Made by a program: the position numbers and the translations under genes
Shown here: positions 54,539 to 63,563 of the stretch, piece by piece
Layout of the letters: each line of letters starts with the position of its first letter
How positions within the stretch are numbered: the stretch's first letter is position 1
Source of the DNA: Bacteroides sp.
GTDB taxonomy: Bacteria; Bacteroidota; Bacteroidia; Bacteroidales; Muribaculaceae
NCBI GenBank assembly: GCA_014802335.1
Contig: JAAVCL010000026.1
Location: 48,184-112,183 of the forward strand
DNA: 64,000 bases
Direction: 5' to 3'
Notes under the pieces: model-generated
Told to the model about the DNA's origin: nothing
Database searches by the model: none
What the model saw: the letters and a program-made list of their open reading frames with translations, nothing else

Positions 54539-54616
54539 CAATTTTAAAATATTTCGTGGGTTTTCGTAAAAAGTTTAAACACTTCAATAATAAATTTAAA
54601 CACATCAATAATAAAT
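54539..54616. repeat. Truncated copy of the fabG/nth hairpin element plus a 21-bp tandem
   Basis: 54539-54585 matches the right end of the 52731 element (CAATTTTAAA.ATTTCGTGGG, then TTTTCGTAAAAAGTTTAAAC). No left half is visible. The end is duplicated in tandem: TTTAAACACTTCAATAATAAA / TTTAAACACATCAATAATAA, period 21. The remainder of the 441-base tetR-pheS gap holds nothing else recognisable except the pheS -7 box. Confidence 0.75.
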
Positions 54617-54652
54617 ATGCATCGCAGATATTAAATTGTCATTGTTTTTTCG

Positions 54653-54660
54653 TAAATTTG
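54653..54660 (+). promoter_or_regulatory. -7 box of the pheS promoter
   Basis: TAAATTTG, 85 bases before the start. No clean -33 box. It lies just right of the truncated repeat. Confidence 0.5.
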
Positions 54661-54745
54661 CAATCTGATAATTGCCATAATCAAAACGGTTATGAGCAAT
54701 ACACTTCAATAACCGGCCTAAGGTTGATTTGAAAATAATATTAAT

Positions 54746-55771
54746 ATGCTCGATAAAATAAAAACGATCCGCGAGGAAGTGGAAAATATCACAGCCGCCA
54801 ATAAGGAGGCTGTCGAACAGTTGCGTATAAAATATCTCAGTAAAAAAGGTGAGATTTCTGCATTAATGGCTGATTTCCGCAGTGTTCCCGCTGATAAGAA
54901 AAAAGAAATTGGTCAGAAAATAAATGAACTTAAGAGCTTCGTTTCAGAAAAAATAACACAATTGAAAGAGGCTTTTGAAGTTTCGGAAGATGCGTCAATA
55001 ACAGAAATTGACCTTACCCGCACTGCAACTCCCGTTGCGCTTGGAACACGCCATCCTCTCTCGCTTGTGAAGAAAGAGATTCTGAGAATATTTGAAAGTA
55101 TGGGCTTCACCATTGCCGAAGGTCCTGAAATCGAAGATGATTGGCATGTGTTCGGCAGTTTGAATTTCCCTCCCGATCATCCGGCACGCGACATGCAGGA
55201 TACTTTCTTTATCGGTCGCAATCCCGTGGATGTACTGCTGCGAACCCATACTTCTTCGGTGCAGACTCGCGTTATGGAAAAGACACAGCCTCCAATCCGT
55301 ATCGTTTGCCCCGGTCGTGTGTATCGCAACGAAGCGATATCCGCCCGCGCCCATTGCTTCTTCCACCAGGTGGAAGGTCTTTATATCGATAAAAATGTTT
55401 CGTTTGCCGACTTGAAACAGGTTCTGCTCGGGTTTGCCCGCCAGATGTTCGGCCCCGAAACTAAAATTCGTCTTCGCCCCTCTTACTTCCCGTTCACCGA
55501 GCCTTCTGCCGAAATGGACATCAGCTGCGACATTTGTGGTGGCAAAGGGTGTGCATTTTGTAAAGGTACCGGTTGGGTGGAAATTCTCGGTTGCGGAATG
55601 GTCGACCCCAATGTGTTGAAAGCTTGTGGAATTGATCCGAAGGTTTATTCCGGTTATGCTTTCGGCATGGGTATTGAGCGAATCACAAATCTCAAATACA
55701 AAGTTAAAGACCTGCGCATGTTCTCTGAAAACGACATTCGTTTCTTAAAAGAATTTGAGGCAGCTCATTGA
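54746..55771 (+). CDS. pheS: Phenylalanine-tRNA ligase alpha subunit
   Basis: 341 aa; class II synthetase catalytic subunit. An N-terminal coiled coil (about 1-90) contacts tRNA. Class II motif 2 is in GRVYRNEAISARAHCFFHQVEG and motif 3 in GYAFGMGIERITNLKY. A Cys cluster CDICGGKGCAFCKGTGWVE (about 255-273) may bind zinc; such a cluster occurs in several PheS lineages. The phenylalanine pocket lies around the FTEPSAEMD segment. pheT is not adjacent. A strong hairpin follows the stop. Confidence 0.97.
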   Translation: MLDKIKTIREEVENITAANKEAVEQLRIKYLSKKGEISALMADFRSVPADKKKEIGQKINELKSFVSEKITQLKEAFEVSEDASITEIDLTRTATPVALGTRHPLSLVKKEILRIFESMGFTIAEGPEIEDDWHVFGSLNFPPDHPARDMQDTFFIGRNPVDVLLRTHTSSVQTRVMEKTQPPIRIVCPGRVYRNEAISARAHCFFHQVEGLYIDKNVSFADLKQVLLGFARQMFGPETKIRLRPSYFPFTEPSAEMDISCDICGGKGCAFCKGTGWVEILGCGMVDPNVLKACGIDPKVYSGYAFGMGIERITNLKYKVKDLRMFSENDIRFLKEFEAAH

Positions 55772-55805
55772 TATTTCGATTTAATATTTCCACATTAAGA
55801 TTTTA

Positions 55806-55844
55806 AGACCCGATTCCGAAAGGCTTTCTTCCGGGATCGGGTCT
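55806..55844 (+). terminator. Terminator-like hairpin after pheS
   Basis: AGACCCGATTCCG / CGGGATCGGGTCT, 13-bp stem with one G-U and 13-base loop, followed by GAATTTTGC. It lies 35 bases after the stop and just before nth. Confidence 0.75.
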
Positions 55845-55865
55845 GAATTTTGCATAGTGAAAATA

Positions 55866-56501
55866 ATGACTCTAAAAGAAAGATATGAAGGGGTGATTTC
55901 AATATTTAAGGAAATTATGCCCTCTCCGAAAACTGAATTGCATTATGACACACCGTTTCATCTTCTGTTGGCGGTGATATTGTCGGCTCAGTGCACCGAC
56001 AAACGTATCAATCTTGTGACTCCGGCTCTGTTTGAAAGGTTCCCGACTCCGGCCGAACTTGCTGTCGCAACCGAAGAGGAGGTTTATGAGTATATAAAAT
56101 CAGTTACGTTTCCAAACAATAAGACAAAATCATTAATTAAGGCAGCCAAACTTTTGGTGAATGAATTCAATCAGGAAGTCCCTTCGGATATTGACAGTCT
56201 GATGAAACTTCCCGGAGTGGGAAGGAAAACTGCAAATGTAATGCTGTCGGTGGTGTGGAATAAAGCTGCAATGGCTGTCGACACGCATGTTTTCCGTGTG
56301 AGTAACCGGATTGGGTTGACACGTAATTCCCCGAATCCGCTCGTCACCGAGCGGACTCTTATGAAATATATAGCGGAAGAGGATGTTGCCAATGCTCACC
56401 ACTGGCTGATTCTACATGGCCGTTATGTGTGCAAAGCCCGCAAGCCCGATTGTTTGGAATGTAAAATAAAGAAATATTGTAAGGCCTATCAGGGAAAATA
56501 A
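55866..56501 (+). CDS. nth: Endonuclease III
   Basis: 211 aa from ATG 55866 (a GTG three codons earlier is possible). DNA glycosylase/AP lyase for oxidised pyrimidines. Seen: helix-hairpin-helix LPGVGRKTANVML with the catalytic Lys, VDTHVFRVSNRIGL with the catalytic Asp, and the [4Fe-4S] ligand set C-x6-C-x2-C-x5-C in CKARKPDCLECKIKKYC at the C-terminus. Normal length. The stop codon is immediately followed (0 bases) by a terminal-inverted-repeat element. Confidence 0.96.
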   Translation: MTLKERYEGVISIFKEIMPSPKTELHYDTPFHLLLAVILSAQCTDKRINLVTPALFERFPTPAELAVATEEEVYEYIKSVTFPNNKTKSLIKAAKLLVNEFNQEVPSDIDSLMKLPGVGRKTANVMLSVVWNKAAMAVDTHVFRVSNRIGLTRNSPNPLVTERTLMKYIAEEDVANAHHWLILHGRYVCKARKPDCLECKIKKYCKAYQGK

Positions 56502-56605
56502 GAAGTCGTTTAAACTTTTTTCAAGGCTAAGATTAATAAATATTAGCCTTGAAGAAAACAATTTTAAACACTTATTAGGTTTTCGTAAAAAGTTTAAACG
56601 CCTTC
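56502..56605. repeat. 104-bp hairpin element directly after the nth stop codon
   Basis: Starts at the base after the nth stop. Terminal inverted repeats GAAGTCGTTTAAACTTTTTT (56502-56521) and 56586-56605 (18 of 20). Inner stem TTCAAGGCTAA / TTAGCCTTGAA with a short AT loop. It equals the 52731-52923 element with the central 85-90 bases (including the GGAGCATA core) missing. Confidence 0.88.
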
Positions 56606-56695
56606 AAAAACAATATCAGGAGAGTAAACACTTTGAACAAGTGTTTACCCCCCTGTGATGTGGCGATTTTACCTTAAATTAACGAAGTCTTTTAA

Positions 56696-57307
56696 TTAAC
56701 GAAGTCTATCGTCTACTGAGGCAAAAGCGTTATATTCAAAATTCAGTTTCGAAGCGTTACGCTCAGGATCATAGCGGTTGGCGTGGCGATAGATTCTGTG
56801 CAGACTGCGACGAAGGAACATATCAACACTGTAGTGACCCGGACCGAGGATAACACTGAAAACTGCGGTGATGGCAACCAACAGGGCAGACATGTCTAAA
56901 ACCCCGGCGCCGATCGACTGGTAAATAAAAAAGGCTCCGACGGCAGCTGTCAGAAGCGATACGACACGAGTAAGACATCCTGACAGAAGCGAGATACCGA
57001 AGATTCCGGTTGTCAAAGCAAGCATCTGGGGCATCGCCGTCAAACTTGAACCAAGATAGGCACTCATGCCGAGGCCGGTCATTAGAAGTCCTCCCAATAT
57101 CCTTATAGAGAGCATCTTGTTAGAAAACTGGGTGTTGACTTTTGAGTTAAGACCAAAAACGAAATTGAGAATATCCTTTACATGCGAAGAACTCTGCCCC
57201 GGATTTGAAATCGTGCGACTCAAACGTGACAGATTAATCTCATTAATATTGAGTTCCCCCAAGGTCTTTATGCCTGGGTTGACCGAAATTATTTTGGCAT
57301 TATTCAT
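56696..57307 (-). CDS. DoxX-like small membrane protein
   Basis: 203 aa from ATG 57307 (MNNAKIISVNPG). A soluble N-terminal third (about 1-65) is followed by four hydrophobic helices (SIRILGGLLMTGLGMSAYLG, MLALTTGIFGISLLSG, VVSLLTAAVGAFFIYQ, LLVAITAVFSVILG) and GPGHYSVDMFLRR, similar to the GxGRYSLD end of DoxX-family proteins. A soluble tail of about 35 residues follows. DoxX members act with oxidoreductases in envelope redox, but function is not established here. Alternative: an unrelated four-helix membrane protein. Confidence 0.65.
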   Translation of the reverse strand: MNNAKIISVNPGIKTLGELNINEINLSRLSRTISNPGQSSSHVKDILNFVFGLNSKVNTQFSNKMLSIRILGGLLMTGLGMSAYLGSSLTAMPQMLALTTGIFGISLLSGCLTRVVSLLTAAVGAFFIYQSIGAGVLDMSALLVAITAVFSVILGPGHYSVDMFLRRSLHRIYRHANRYDPERNASKLNFEYNAFASVDDRLR

Positions 57308-57319
57308 ATAGACCTGCAA

Positions 57320-57582
57320 TATTAAGTTCGTTAGATGTGACTATAACGCGAAACTAATTAAAAAAGTTTGAAAAATCAATAAATTTTTTTATTTTCGCAT
57401 TAAAATTTTTGAAGATGTATAAAATTTTTAAGAGTAAATAGCTCTTGGAAATTTGCTATGACTTATTTTCGAGGATTTTTTTGATTGGATTTGAAATTGA
57501 GAAGAAAGTGTTTGCGGTCTGCGCGACTTATGTATAATTTCTGATGAATAATTTCAAAGATAGCAAAAAATAGTCGGCAACA
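57320..57582. other. AT-rich intergenic DNA
   Basis: No gene recognised. Contains a diverged copy (TAGCTCTTGGAAATTT, 57439-57454) of the 17-mer seen at 6846 and 25379. Confidence 0.5.
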
Positions 57583-57607
57583 GTAGGGACATGGCGTGCC
57601 ATGTCTG
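57583..57607. repeat. GACATGGCGTGCCATGTC palindromic repeat, AT sub-type
   Basis: GTAGGGACATGGCGTGCC followed by ATGTCTG, identical to the copy at 29042-29066. It lies 39 bases upstream of tdk. Confidence 0.88.
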
Positions 57608-57645
57608 TGGATACGTCTTCATTATCATAAATTTTTTCCCTACGC

Positions 57646-58263
57646 ATGAAAAGAATTGGAAAATTATATTTCAGATATGGAACGATGGGGTCTGCAAAAA
57701 CAGCTCTTCTTCTCACCACTGCTTATAATTTTGAAGAGCGTGGCATGGCCTATCGTTGCTTCAAACCGGTTGTGGATACTCGCGACAATAAAAATGTGAT
57801 TCGGTCAAGAATCGGCATCGAACGCGAATGTTCATGGATATATCCCGAAACTAATATTTATGAATATGTGAAGTCGATGAACGAAAACGGCGATTTGCCT
57901 CAATGGATTCTGGTTGACGAAGCTCAGTTCCTCTCGGCTGATCAAGTTGATCAGCTCGCCCTCGTCGTAGACGAATTTGGAATAAACGTGGTGTGCTACG
58001 GATTGCGAACAGATTTTCGAACCAATCTTTTTGAAGGCTCAAGGCGTTTGCTTGAAATTGCCGATACTATCGATGAAATCAAATCTACCTGCTCGTGTGG
58101 CCGTAAGACTATTGTCAATGCCAGGGTTAACTCTAAAGGTGAGATTATCACCGAAGGTGAAGTGGTGGAAATCGGTGGTAACGAAAAATATATTGCCGTG
58201 TGCCGTAACTGCTGGCGTAACAAACGGATTGAGCAAAACCGTAAAGGTCAGCTGCCTTTATAG
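57646..58263 (+). CDS. tdk: Thymidine kinase with unusual P-loop
   Basis: 205 aa, type II thymidine kinase of the salvage pathway. Seen: YFRYGTMGSAKTALLLTTAYN (P-loop GTMGSAKT; most members have GxMxSGKT, so Ala replaces the Gly before Lys), Walker B ILVDEAQFLS, VVCYGLRTDFRTNLFEGS (lasso/DFR), and Zn site CSCG (about 147-150) with CRNC (about 187-190). It resembles the Gram-positive YFRYGTMNSGK type. Active sites otherwise look complete. Confidence 0.92.
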   Translation: MKRIGKLYFRYGTMGSAKTALLLTTAYNFEERGMAYRCFKPVVDTRDNKNVIRSRIGIERECSWIYPETNIYEYVKSMNENGDLPQWILVDEAQFLSADQVDQLALVVDEFGINVVCYGLRTDFRTNLFEGSRRLLEIADTIDEIKSTCSCGRKTIVNARVNSKGEIITEGEVVEIGGNEKYIAVCRNCWRNKRIEQNRKGQLPL

Positions 58264-58381
58264 GTTGGCGAGTTCGTAAATGGCTGTGAACAGATATTTC
58301 TATTTTGGGAAGATATGTGCTCGTTGAAAAATGTTTCTGTTTAATAACTTTAGTAAATACTTACTGATCTAATACAAAGTC

Positions 58382-59665
58382 ATGGAAAATACAGTAAATA
58401 AGAGAATTATAAACCTAATTAATAAAGAGGTGGTTCCTGCAATGGGTTGTACTGAGCCGGTTGCGGTGGCCTTGTGTGTGGCAAAAGCCGTTGAACTTCT
58501 GGGTGATAAACCTGATGATATTCAATTAAGACTAAGTGGAAATATAATAAAAAATGCAATGGGAGTCGGAATTCCGGGCACAGGAATGATCGGACTTCCG
58601 ATAGCGGTTGCCTTAGGTGCCGTTTGCGGCAAATCTGAATATCAGCTTGAGGTTCTTCGCGATGTTAACGAAAAGGCCATTGAAGAAGGAAAGAAAATGA
58701 TTTCCGAAGGGCGCATAAAGATTTTGCATCATAAAACGCCACCTTGCAATCTTCATATCGAAGTGGATGTCAAGAAAGGGAATAATTCGGCCACTGCTGT
58801 AATTTCAGGTATGCACACCAATTTTGTGCGTCTGGAACGAAATGGAGTGAAAATGTCAGCTGACTCTGGCGGGCAATATGATGAAGCGAATGATGGCGAA
58901 GACATCCGGCTAAATGAAAAAATGGTCTATAATTTCGCTATGACTGTTCCTTTCGAGGATATTCGTTTCATTCTTGAAGCTGGCTGGATGAACCGTGATG
59001 CGGCCCGGCTTGCCCTAAAGGAAGATTATGGCCACGGCCTTGGAAAAGTTATAAAAAATCAAGGTCTTAAATTTTTTGGTGATACACCCATTCGGCACAT
59101 TCTTTCCATGACCTCTGCTGCGTGCGATGCAAGAATGGGGGGTGCTCAGGTTTCGATTATGTCGAATTCAGGCAGTGGAAATCAAGGCATCACGGCCACT
59201 TTGCCCGTGGTGTGTTATGCCGAGGATATTAACGCTACCGACGAGCAACTGGCTCGCGCGCTTGCTCTAAGTTCGCTTACAAGCATATATATCAAACAAA
59301 ATCTCGGAAGGCTTTCCGCTCTGTGCGGTTGCGTAGTGGCCTCTACAGGTGCCTCCGCAGGCCTTGTTCATCTTATGGGTGGGGGATATGATGAAGTCTG
59401 CTCTGCCATAAAGAATATGGTTGCAAATCTGACAGGTATGATATGCGACGGGGCAAAACCGGCTTGTGCAATGAAAATTACTTCGGGTGTTTCCACTGCA
59501 TTAATGTCGGCTCTTCTTGCCATGAACGGCAAGTGCGTAAGTTCGCAGGAAGGCATTGTCTCTGACGATGTTGACGAAACTATTTTCAATCTCGCTTCCA
59601 TTGGTCGCGAAGCAATGACCGAAACCGATCATCTCGTCCTCGACATTATGGTCAACAAAGGATGA
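58382..59665 (+). CDS. cyuA: L-cysteine desulfidase / UPF0597 serine-dehydratase-like protein
   Basis: 427 aa of the UPF0597/YhaM (CyuA) family, related to iron-sulfur L-serine dehydratase alpha subunits. It probably converts L-cysteine to pyruvate, ammonia and sulfide using a [4Fe-4S] cluster. Seen: VVPAMGCTEPVAVALCVAKA with the first cluster Cys, GVGIPGTGMIGLPIAVALGA, SNSGSGNQGITATLPV, and later Cys in LCGCVVAS and GMICDGAKPACAMK that complete the cluster. Length is typical. Monocistronic; the cyuP transporter is not adjacent. Confidence 0.92.
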   Translation: MENTVNKRIINLINKEVVPAMGCTEPVAVALCVAKAVELLGDKPDDIQLRLSGNIIKNAMGVGIPGTGMIGLPIAVALGAVCGKSEYQLEVLRDVNEKAIEEGKKMISEGRIKILHHKTPPCNLHIEVDVKKGNNSATAVISGMHTNFVRLERNGVKMSADSGGQYDEANDGEDIRLNEKMVYNFAMTVPFEDIRFILEAGWMNRDAARLALKEDYGHGLGKVIKNQGLKFFGDTPIRHILSMTSAACDARMGGAQVSIMSNSGSGNQGITATLPVVCYAEDINATDEQLARALALSSLTSIYIKQNLGRLSALCGCVVASTGASAGLVHLMGGGYDEVCSAIKNMVANLTGMICDGAKPACAMKITSGVSTALMSALLAMNGKCVSSQEGIVSDDVDETIFNLASIGREAMTETDHLVLDIMVNKG

Positions 59666-59828
59666 TTAAAAAATCGGAAGAACAATTGTTCTTATTGAGT
59701 GTTTCTAAGTTAGAACAATATTATAACATCGCCCATCAAGGGTGTTGACTCTATGAAAGGGGAATATTAAGCTCTGTGGGTGGGATGTTGTGATATGATG
59801 CCTTGATAACACACAAATCCATATTGCT

Positions 59829-60629
59829 ATGAAGTTCACCCGACGGATAAAATCATTATTGTTGAGTTTTGCAATTGCAACTGTAGTCTCAGTTCCGGTA
59901 ATTAACGCACAGAATTGGGGCCGTCTGCTTCAAGGCGGATTGGAACTGCTGCAATCATTCAGTGTGTCGGATGATCAGGTTAAAGGCTTTGTGAGTCAAT
60001 TTATTGCAGAATCAGACAAAACCAATAAATTGGCCGATAATAATAGTGAATATACGCGTAGGCTTAATAAAATTGTCAGTGGCATCACGTCAGTTGATGG
60101 CCAGCCATTGAATTTTAAGGTTTACATCACCAAAGATATAAATGCATTTGCCTGTGCCGATGGGAGCGTAAGGGTATATTCCGGCCTTATGGATGTGATG
60201 ACTGATGATGAAGTGCTCGGTGTGATCGGTCATGAAGTTGGGCATGTGGCTCATCATGACACAAGAAATGCTATGAAAAATGCTTTGCGAACCACCGCTT
60301 TGAAAGATGCAATTGCCTCCACCGGAAACACTGCCGCTATTCTTACCGATTCTCAGCTCGGTACACTCGGACAAGCCTATCTGAGTTCCAAATACTCTCG
60401 TAAACAGGAGTCTAATGCCGATGACTATGGATACGAGTTCCTCAAAAAACACAATAAGAATCCATTGGTGCTTTGTCTTGCATTCAAAAAGCTTGAAAGT
60501 CTTGAAAACTCTTCCGGAACCCAAAGTCTCGTTTCTAAGATGTTTTCTACTCACCCCGACACGGAATCGAGGATAAAGGCAATCGAGAAAAAAGCATATA
60601 AGGAGGGATATACATATCCAACTCGGTAA
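59829..60629 (+). CDS. M48-family metallopeptidase, secreted
   Basis: 266 aa. Signal peptide MKFTRRIKSLLLSFAIATVVSVPVINAQ. Zn-binding HEVGHVAHHD (HExxH, about 136-145) and the third ligand Glu in KQESNADDYGYEF. It belongs to the small Oma1/BepA-like soluble M48 group without membrane helices or TPR, and probably acts in periplasmic protein quality control. Length is typical for the LoiP/YggG-like members. Confidence 0.92.
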   Translation: MKFTRRIKSLLLSFAIATVVSVPVINAQNWGRLLQGGLELLQSFSVSDDQVKGFVSQFIAESDKTNKLADNNSEYTRRLNKIVSGITSVDGQPLNFKVYITKDINAFACADGSVRVYSGLMDVMTDDEVLGVIGHEVGHVAHHDTRNAMKNALRTTALKDAIASTGNTAAILTDSQLGTLGQAYLSSKYSRKQESNADDYGYEFLKKHNKNPLVLCLAFKKLESLENSSGTQSLVSKMFSTHPDTESRIKAIEKKAYKEGYTYPTR

Positions 60630-60718
60630 TCAGAGAGGGAATGTCAATATATAGTTGATATTCATGTATATGTAATGTCCGCCTTCTTCCATAATTATCT
60701 CATTAAAGAATCACCGTC

Positions 60719-61732
60719 ATGAAATTATTTAAAATATTGCTTTCTCTTGGAGCACTGGCCTCAGTTATGATATCTTGTAAAAAAGATGCAGAACTGAAAA
60801 TCATGTTCCCTGAGAGATTCGAAGGTAAAACCGTTGAACTGATTGATTATAAAGACTCCACATTGATAGCCACATCATTAATTAAGAATGGAGAGGCCGA
60901 GTTTACGGTTGCCCAATCAGATTCGCTGAAATTGCCAATGTTCATGCAGCTGTGTGTCGACGGGCGTATCTGTGCATATTATATTGCCGAAAGTGGGAAG
61001 GCTATGGTTTCCGACTCCACAAATGTGGCTACAGGAACAAAGCTTAATGATAAGTTCGCGTCCCTGATAGCAACCCTCGACTCCATTGAGGATACCGATG
61101 ATATGTATAAATACATAGAATATACCGAGCAGCAATATAATGCTAATATCGGTAATCCGATTGGCGACTATTTCGGAATTGAATGGATGAAATATGCAGA
61201 GCCTGAAAAGGTTGACAGTATGCTTGCCACTGTCAGTCCCTCTTTCCGTAACTCGCGCCGAGTCAAGCATTACGAGAAAACGGCCCGTTTACGCCTAAAT
61301 ACTTCTCCGGGTCATAAATATGTGGACTTTGAAGGTGAAACTTCCACAGGAAGCAGCCGGAAATTATCAGAGCTTATACCTTCGGGGAAATACACGATAA
61401 TAGATTTCTGGGCAAGTTGGTGTCCTTATTGCATAAAGGAACTTCCCGACCTGAAAAAGCTTCGTGCTGAATTCGGAAATATGGTGGAGATTGTCGGGGT
61501 GGCGGTAAGAGATCTTCCGGAAGATACGAAAGCCATGATAAAGAAACAGCAAATAGATTGGCCGGTTCTTTACAACACGCAAAAGATTCCGTATGATATT
61601 TACGGCTTCTCAGGAATTCCGCACCATATCCTCGTTTCTCCCGACGGCACCATCTTGTCGCGTGGCGAAAATATTGACCAATTAAGAAAACGCTTGGAGC
61701 AGATTGTCGCTCAAGCCGAGATTAATAAATAA
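60719..61732 (+). CDS. TlpA-like thioredoxin-fold lipoprotein
   Basis: 337 aa. Lipoprotein signal ending VMISCKKD (lipobox Cys 20). An N-terminal region (about 30-130) resembles the Bacteroidetes DUF4369 domain; the C-terminal thioredoxin fold (about 200-335) contains FWASWCPYCIKELPDLKKL with active-site CPYC, and a cis-Pro loop at GIPHHILVSPDG. A periplasmic thiol-disulfide reductant or redox partner. It follows the M48 protease after 89 bases. Confidence 0.92.
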   Translation: MKLFKILLSLGALASVMISCKKDAELKIMFPERFEGKTVELIDYKDSTLIATSLIKNGEAEFTVAQSDSLKLPMFMQLCVDGRICAYYIAESGKAMVSDSTNVATGTKLNDKFASLIATLDSIEDTDDMYKYIEYTEQQYNANIGNPIGDYFGIEWMKYAEPEKVDSMLATVSPSFRNSRRVKHYEKTARLRLNTSPGHKYVDFEGETSTGSSRKLSELIPSGKYTIIDFWASWCPYCIKELPDLKKLRAEFGNMVEIVGVAVRDLPEDTKAMIKKQQIDWPVLYNTQKIPYDIYGFSGIPHHILVSPDGTILSRGENIDQLRKRLEQIVAQAEINK

Positions 61733-61755
61733 AATTTGCTTAAATTAATCATACT

Positions 61756-63414
61756 ATGGAAAACCAATCTCTGAATGCGCTGATAAAAGATTCGATACTC
61801 AAGAATTGGGATAACCTCGCTCTCTCGGACATGGGTGGGATCAACTATCGCTATAAAGATGCCGCCGAGATGATGGCAAAACTTCATATCTTGTTTGAGG
61901 CGGCAGATGTAAAGCCGGGTGATAAGGTTGCGATTTGCGGCAAGAACTCATCAACGTGGGCTGTCATTTTTCTGAGTTGTCTTACGGCCGGAGTCGTTGC
62001 CGTGCCTATCCTGCATGAATTCAAGGCTGATATGATTCATCATCTTGTGAATCATAGTGAGGCGAAACTTTTATTTGTTGACGAAGCAATTTGGGAAAAC
62101 CTTGATGAAAATATAATGCCCGATGTGAAAGGTGTGCTGTATATATCTGAATTGGGCATGCCATTTTCAAGAAGCAAAACGCTCACTAAGGTAAGAAACA
62201 ACATAAATGAATACTTCGGGCGTAAATATCCATACAGTTTTGATCCCAAGGACTTCACAGTCTATGATGACAAACCCGATGAACTGGCTATCCTGAGTTA
62301 TACTTCCGGAAGCACGGGAATGTCAAAAGGGGTCATGCTGATGTTCGGAAATATTTGGAGCAACGTAAGATTCTGTCTTGATAACCTGGATTTCCTTAAA
62401 GCCGGGCAGGGCGTGGTGAACATGCTTCCGTTGGCTCACCTCTATGGGCTCACCGTAGATATGATTCATCCATTCTGCAAAGGATGTCACCTTCATTTCC
62501 TGACCCGCCTCCCTTCTCCTAAAGTCATTTTAAAGGCCTTCGCTGAGGTGAAACCAACACTGATCATCACAGTTCCGCTCATACTTGAAAAAATCATCCG
62601 GAACAATGTATTCCCGTTGCTCGAGAAGCCTATGATGAAACTATTGCTCAAGGTGCCGATTGTCGACGATCATCTGCTTGGCAAGATAAAGGAAAAAATT
62701 ATGGCCGCTTTCGGGGGTGATTTGCAAGAAATCATAGTGGGCGGCGCGCCGCTGAATCCGGAAGTGGAGAAATTCCTTTATAAAATTGGATTCCCGCTCA
62801 CTGTCGGTTATGGCATGACTGAATGTGCTCCGCTCATTTCATACGCTCCCTCCACCGAATCCCGTCCCAAATCTGTGGGGCGTGCAGTAGACAGAATGGA
62901 AGTGATGATTGATTCTCCTGATCCTTACACTGTCCCCGGCAACATTCTTGTCAAGGGCATGAACGTAATGAAAGGATACTATAAGAATGAGAAAGCAACT
63001 CGCGAGGTATTCCCCGATGATTCCGGCTGGATGAATACAGGCGACATGGGAATAATGGATGAGGATGGCTTCATTTACATCTCCGGGCGCTCGAAGACTA
63101 TGATTCTCGGCCCCTCGGGTCAGAACATTTATCCCGAGGAAATAGAAGCCAAGTTGAATATAATGCCCTACGTGAATGAATCGCTCATAATTGATGATGG
63201 CGGGCAGCTGGTGGCTCTGATACATCCAGACTTCGAGTCGGCTCACAGTCAGCATCTTGATTCGGAAAGTCTTCAGAAAATTATGGACGATAACCTTGAT
63301 AACCTCAATCAGCAGTTACCGGCTTATAGCAAGGTGAAACGCTATAAAATCATGGACGTTGAGTTCGAGAAAACTCCGAAACGTTCAATCAAACGTTTCC
63401 TGTACCAGGCATAG
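61756..63414 (+). CDS. AMP-forming long-chain fatty-acid-CoA ligase
   Basis: 552 aa, ANL superfamily. Signatures: AMP-binding P-loop LSYTSGSTGMSKGVML, A4/A5 region VGYGMTECAPLIS, A7 GWMNTGDMGIMDEDGFIYISGR, and the A8/A10 hinge and Lys region TPKRSIKRF. Resembles FadD-like proteins without membrane helices. It activates a fatty acid with ATP to acyl-AMP and then acyl-CoA; chain-length preference is not readable. It starts 23 bases after the TlpA-like gene and may be co-transcribed. Confidence 0.93.
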   Translation: MENQSLNALIKDSILKNWDNLALSDMGGINYRYKDAAEMMAKLHILFEAADVKPGDKVAICGKNSSTWAVIFLSCLTAGVVAVPILHEFKADMIHHLVNHSEAKLLFVDEAIWENLDENIMPDVKGVLYISELGMPFSRSKTLTKVRNNINEYFGRKYPYSFDPKDFTVYDDKPDELAILSYTSGSTGMSKGVMLMFGNIWSNVRFCLDNLDFLKAGQGVVNMLPLAHLYGLTVDMIHPFCKGCHLHFLTRLPSPKVILKAFAEVKPTLIITVPLILEKIIRNNVFPLLEKPMMKLLLKVPIVDDHLLGKIKEKIMAAFGGDLQEIIVGGAPLNPEVEKFLYKIGFPLTVGYGMTECAPLISYAPSTESRPKSVGRAVDRMEVMIDSPDPYTVPGNILVKGMNVMKGYYKNEKATREVFPDDSGWMNTGDMGIMDEDGFIYISGRSKTMILGPSGQNIYPEEIEAKLNIMPYVNESLIIDDGGQLVALIHPDFESAHSQHLDSESLQKIMDDNLDNLNQQLPAYSKVKRYKIMDVEFEKTPKRSIKRFLYQA

Positions 63415-63459
63415 GCAGAAGCCGAAAGGTAACGCAGCCGAAGGGTAAAGGGTAATACA

Positions 63460-63497
63460 CCTCTCATATTCGAGTAGTTAACACTGAATATGAGAGG
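63460..63497. terminator. 12-bp perfect stem-loop downstream of the acyl-CoA ligase
   Basis: CCTCTCATATTC (63460-63471) and GAATATGAGAGG (63486-63497), 14-base loop, no clean T-tract. GTTAAC occurs three times in or just after it. Confidence 0.5.
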
Positions 63498-63563
63498 CGT
63501 TAACCTTTCATATTGAGACGTTAACAAAAAAACGGATATTTACATTAACCCACAATAACCGTG

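Noticed and set aside
59690..59703. AGAACAATTGTTCT palindrome after cyuA as an operator
   Set aside because: It lies behind the gene with no promoter next to it; a single short palindrome in AT-rich DNA is expected by chance.
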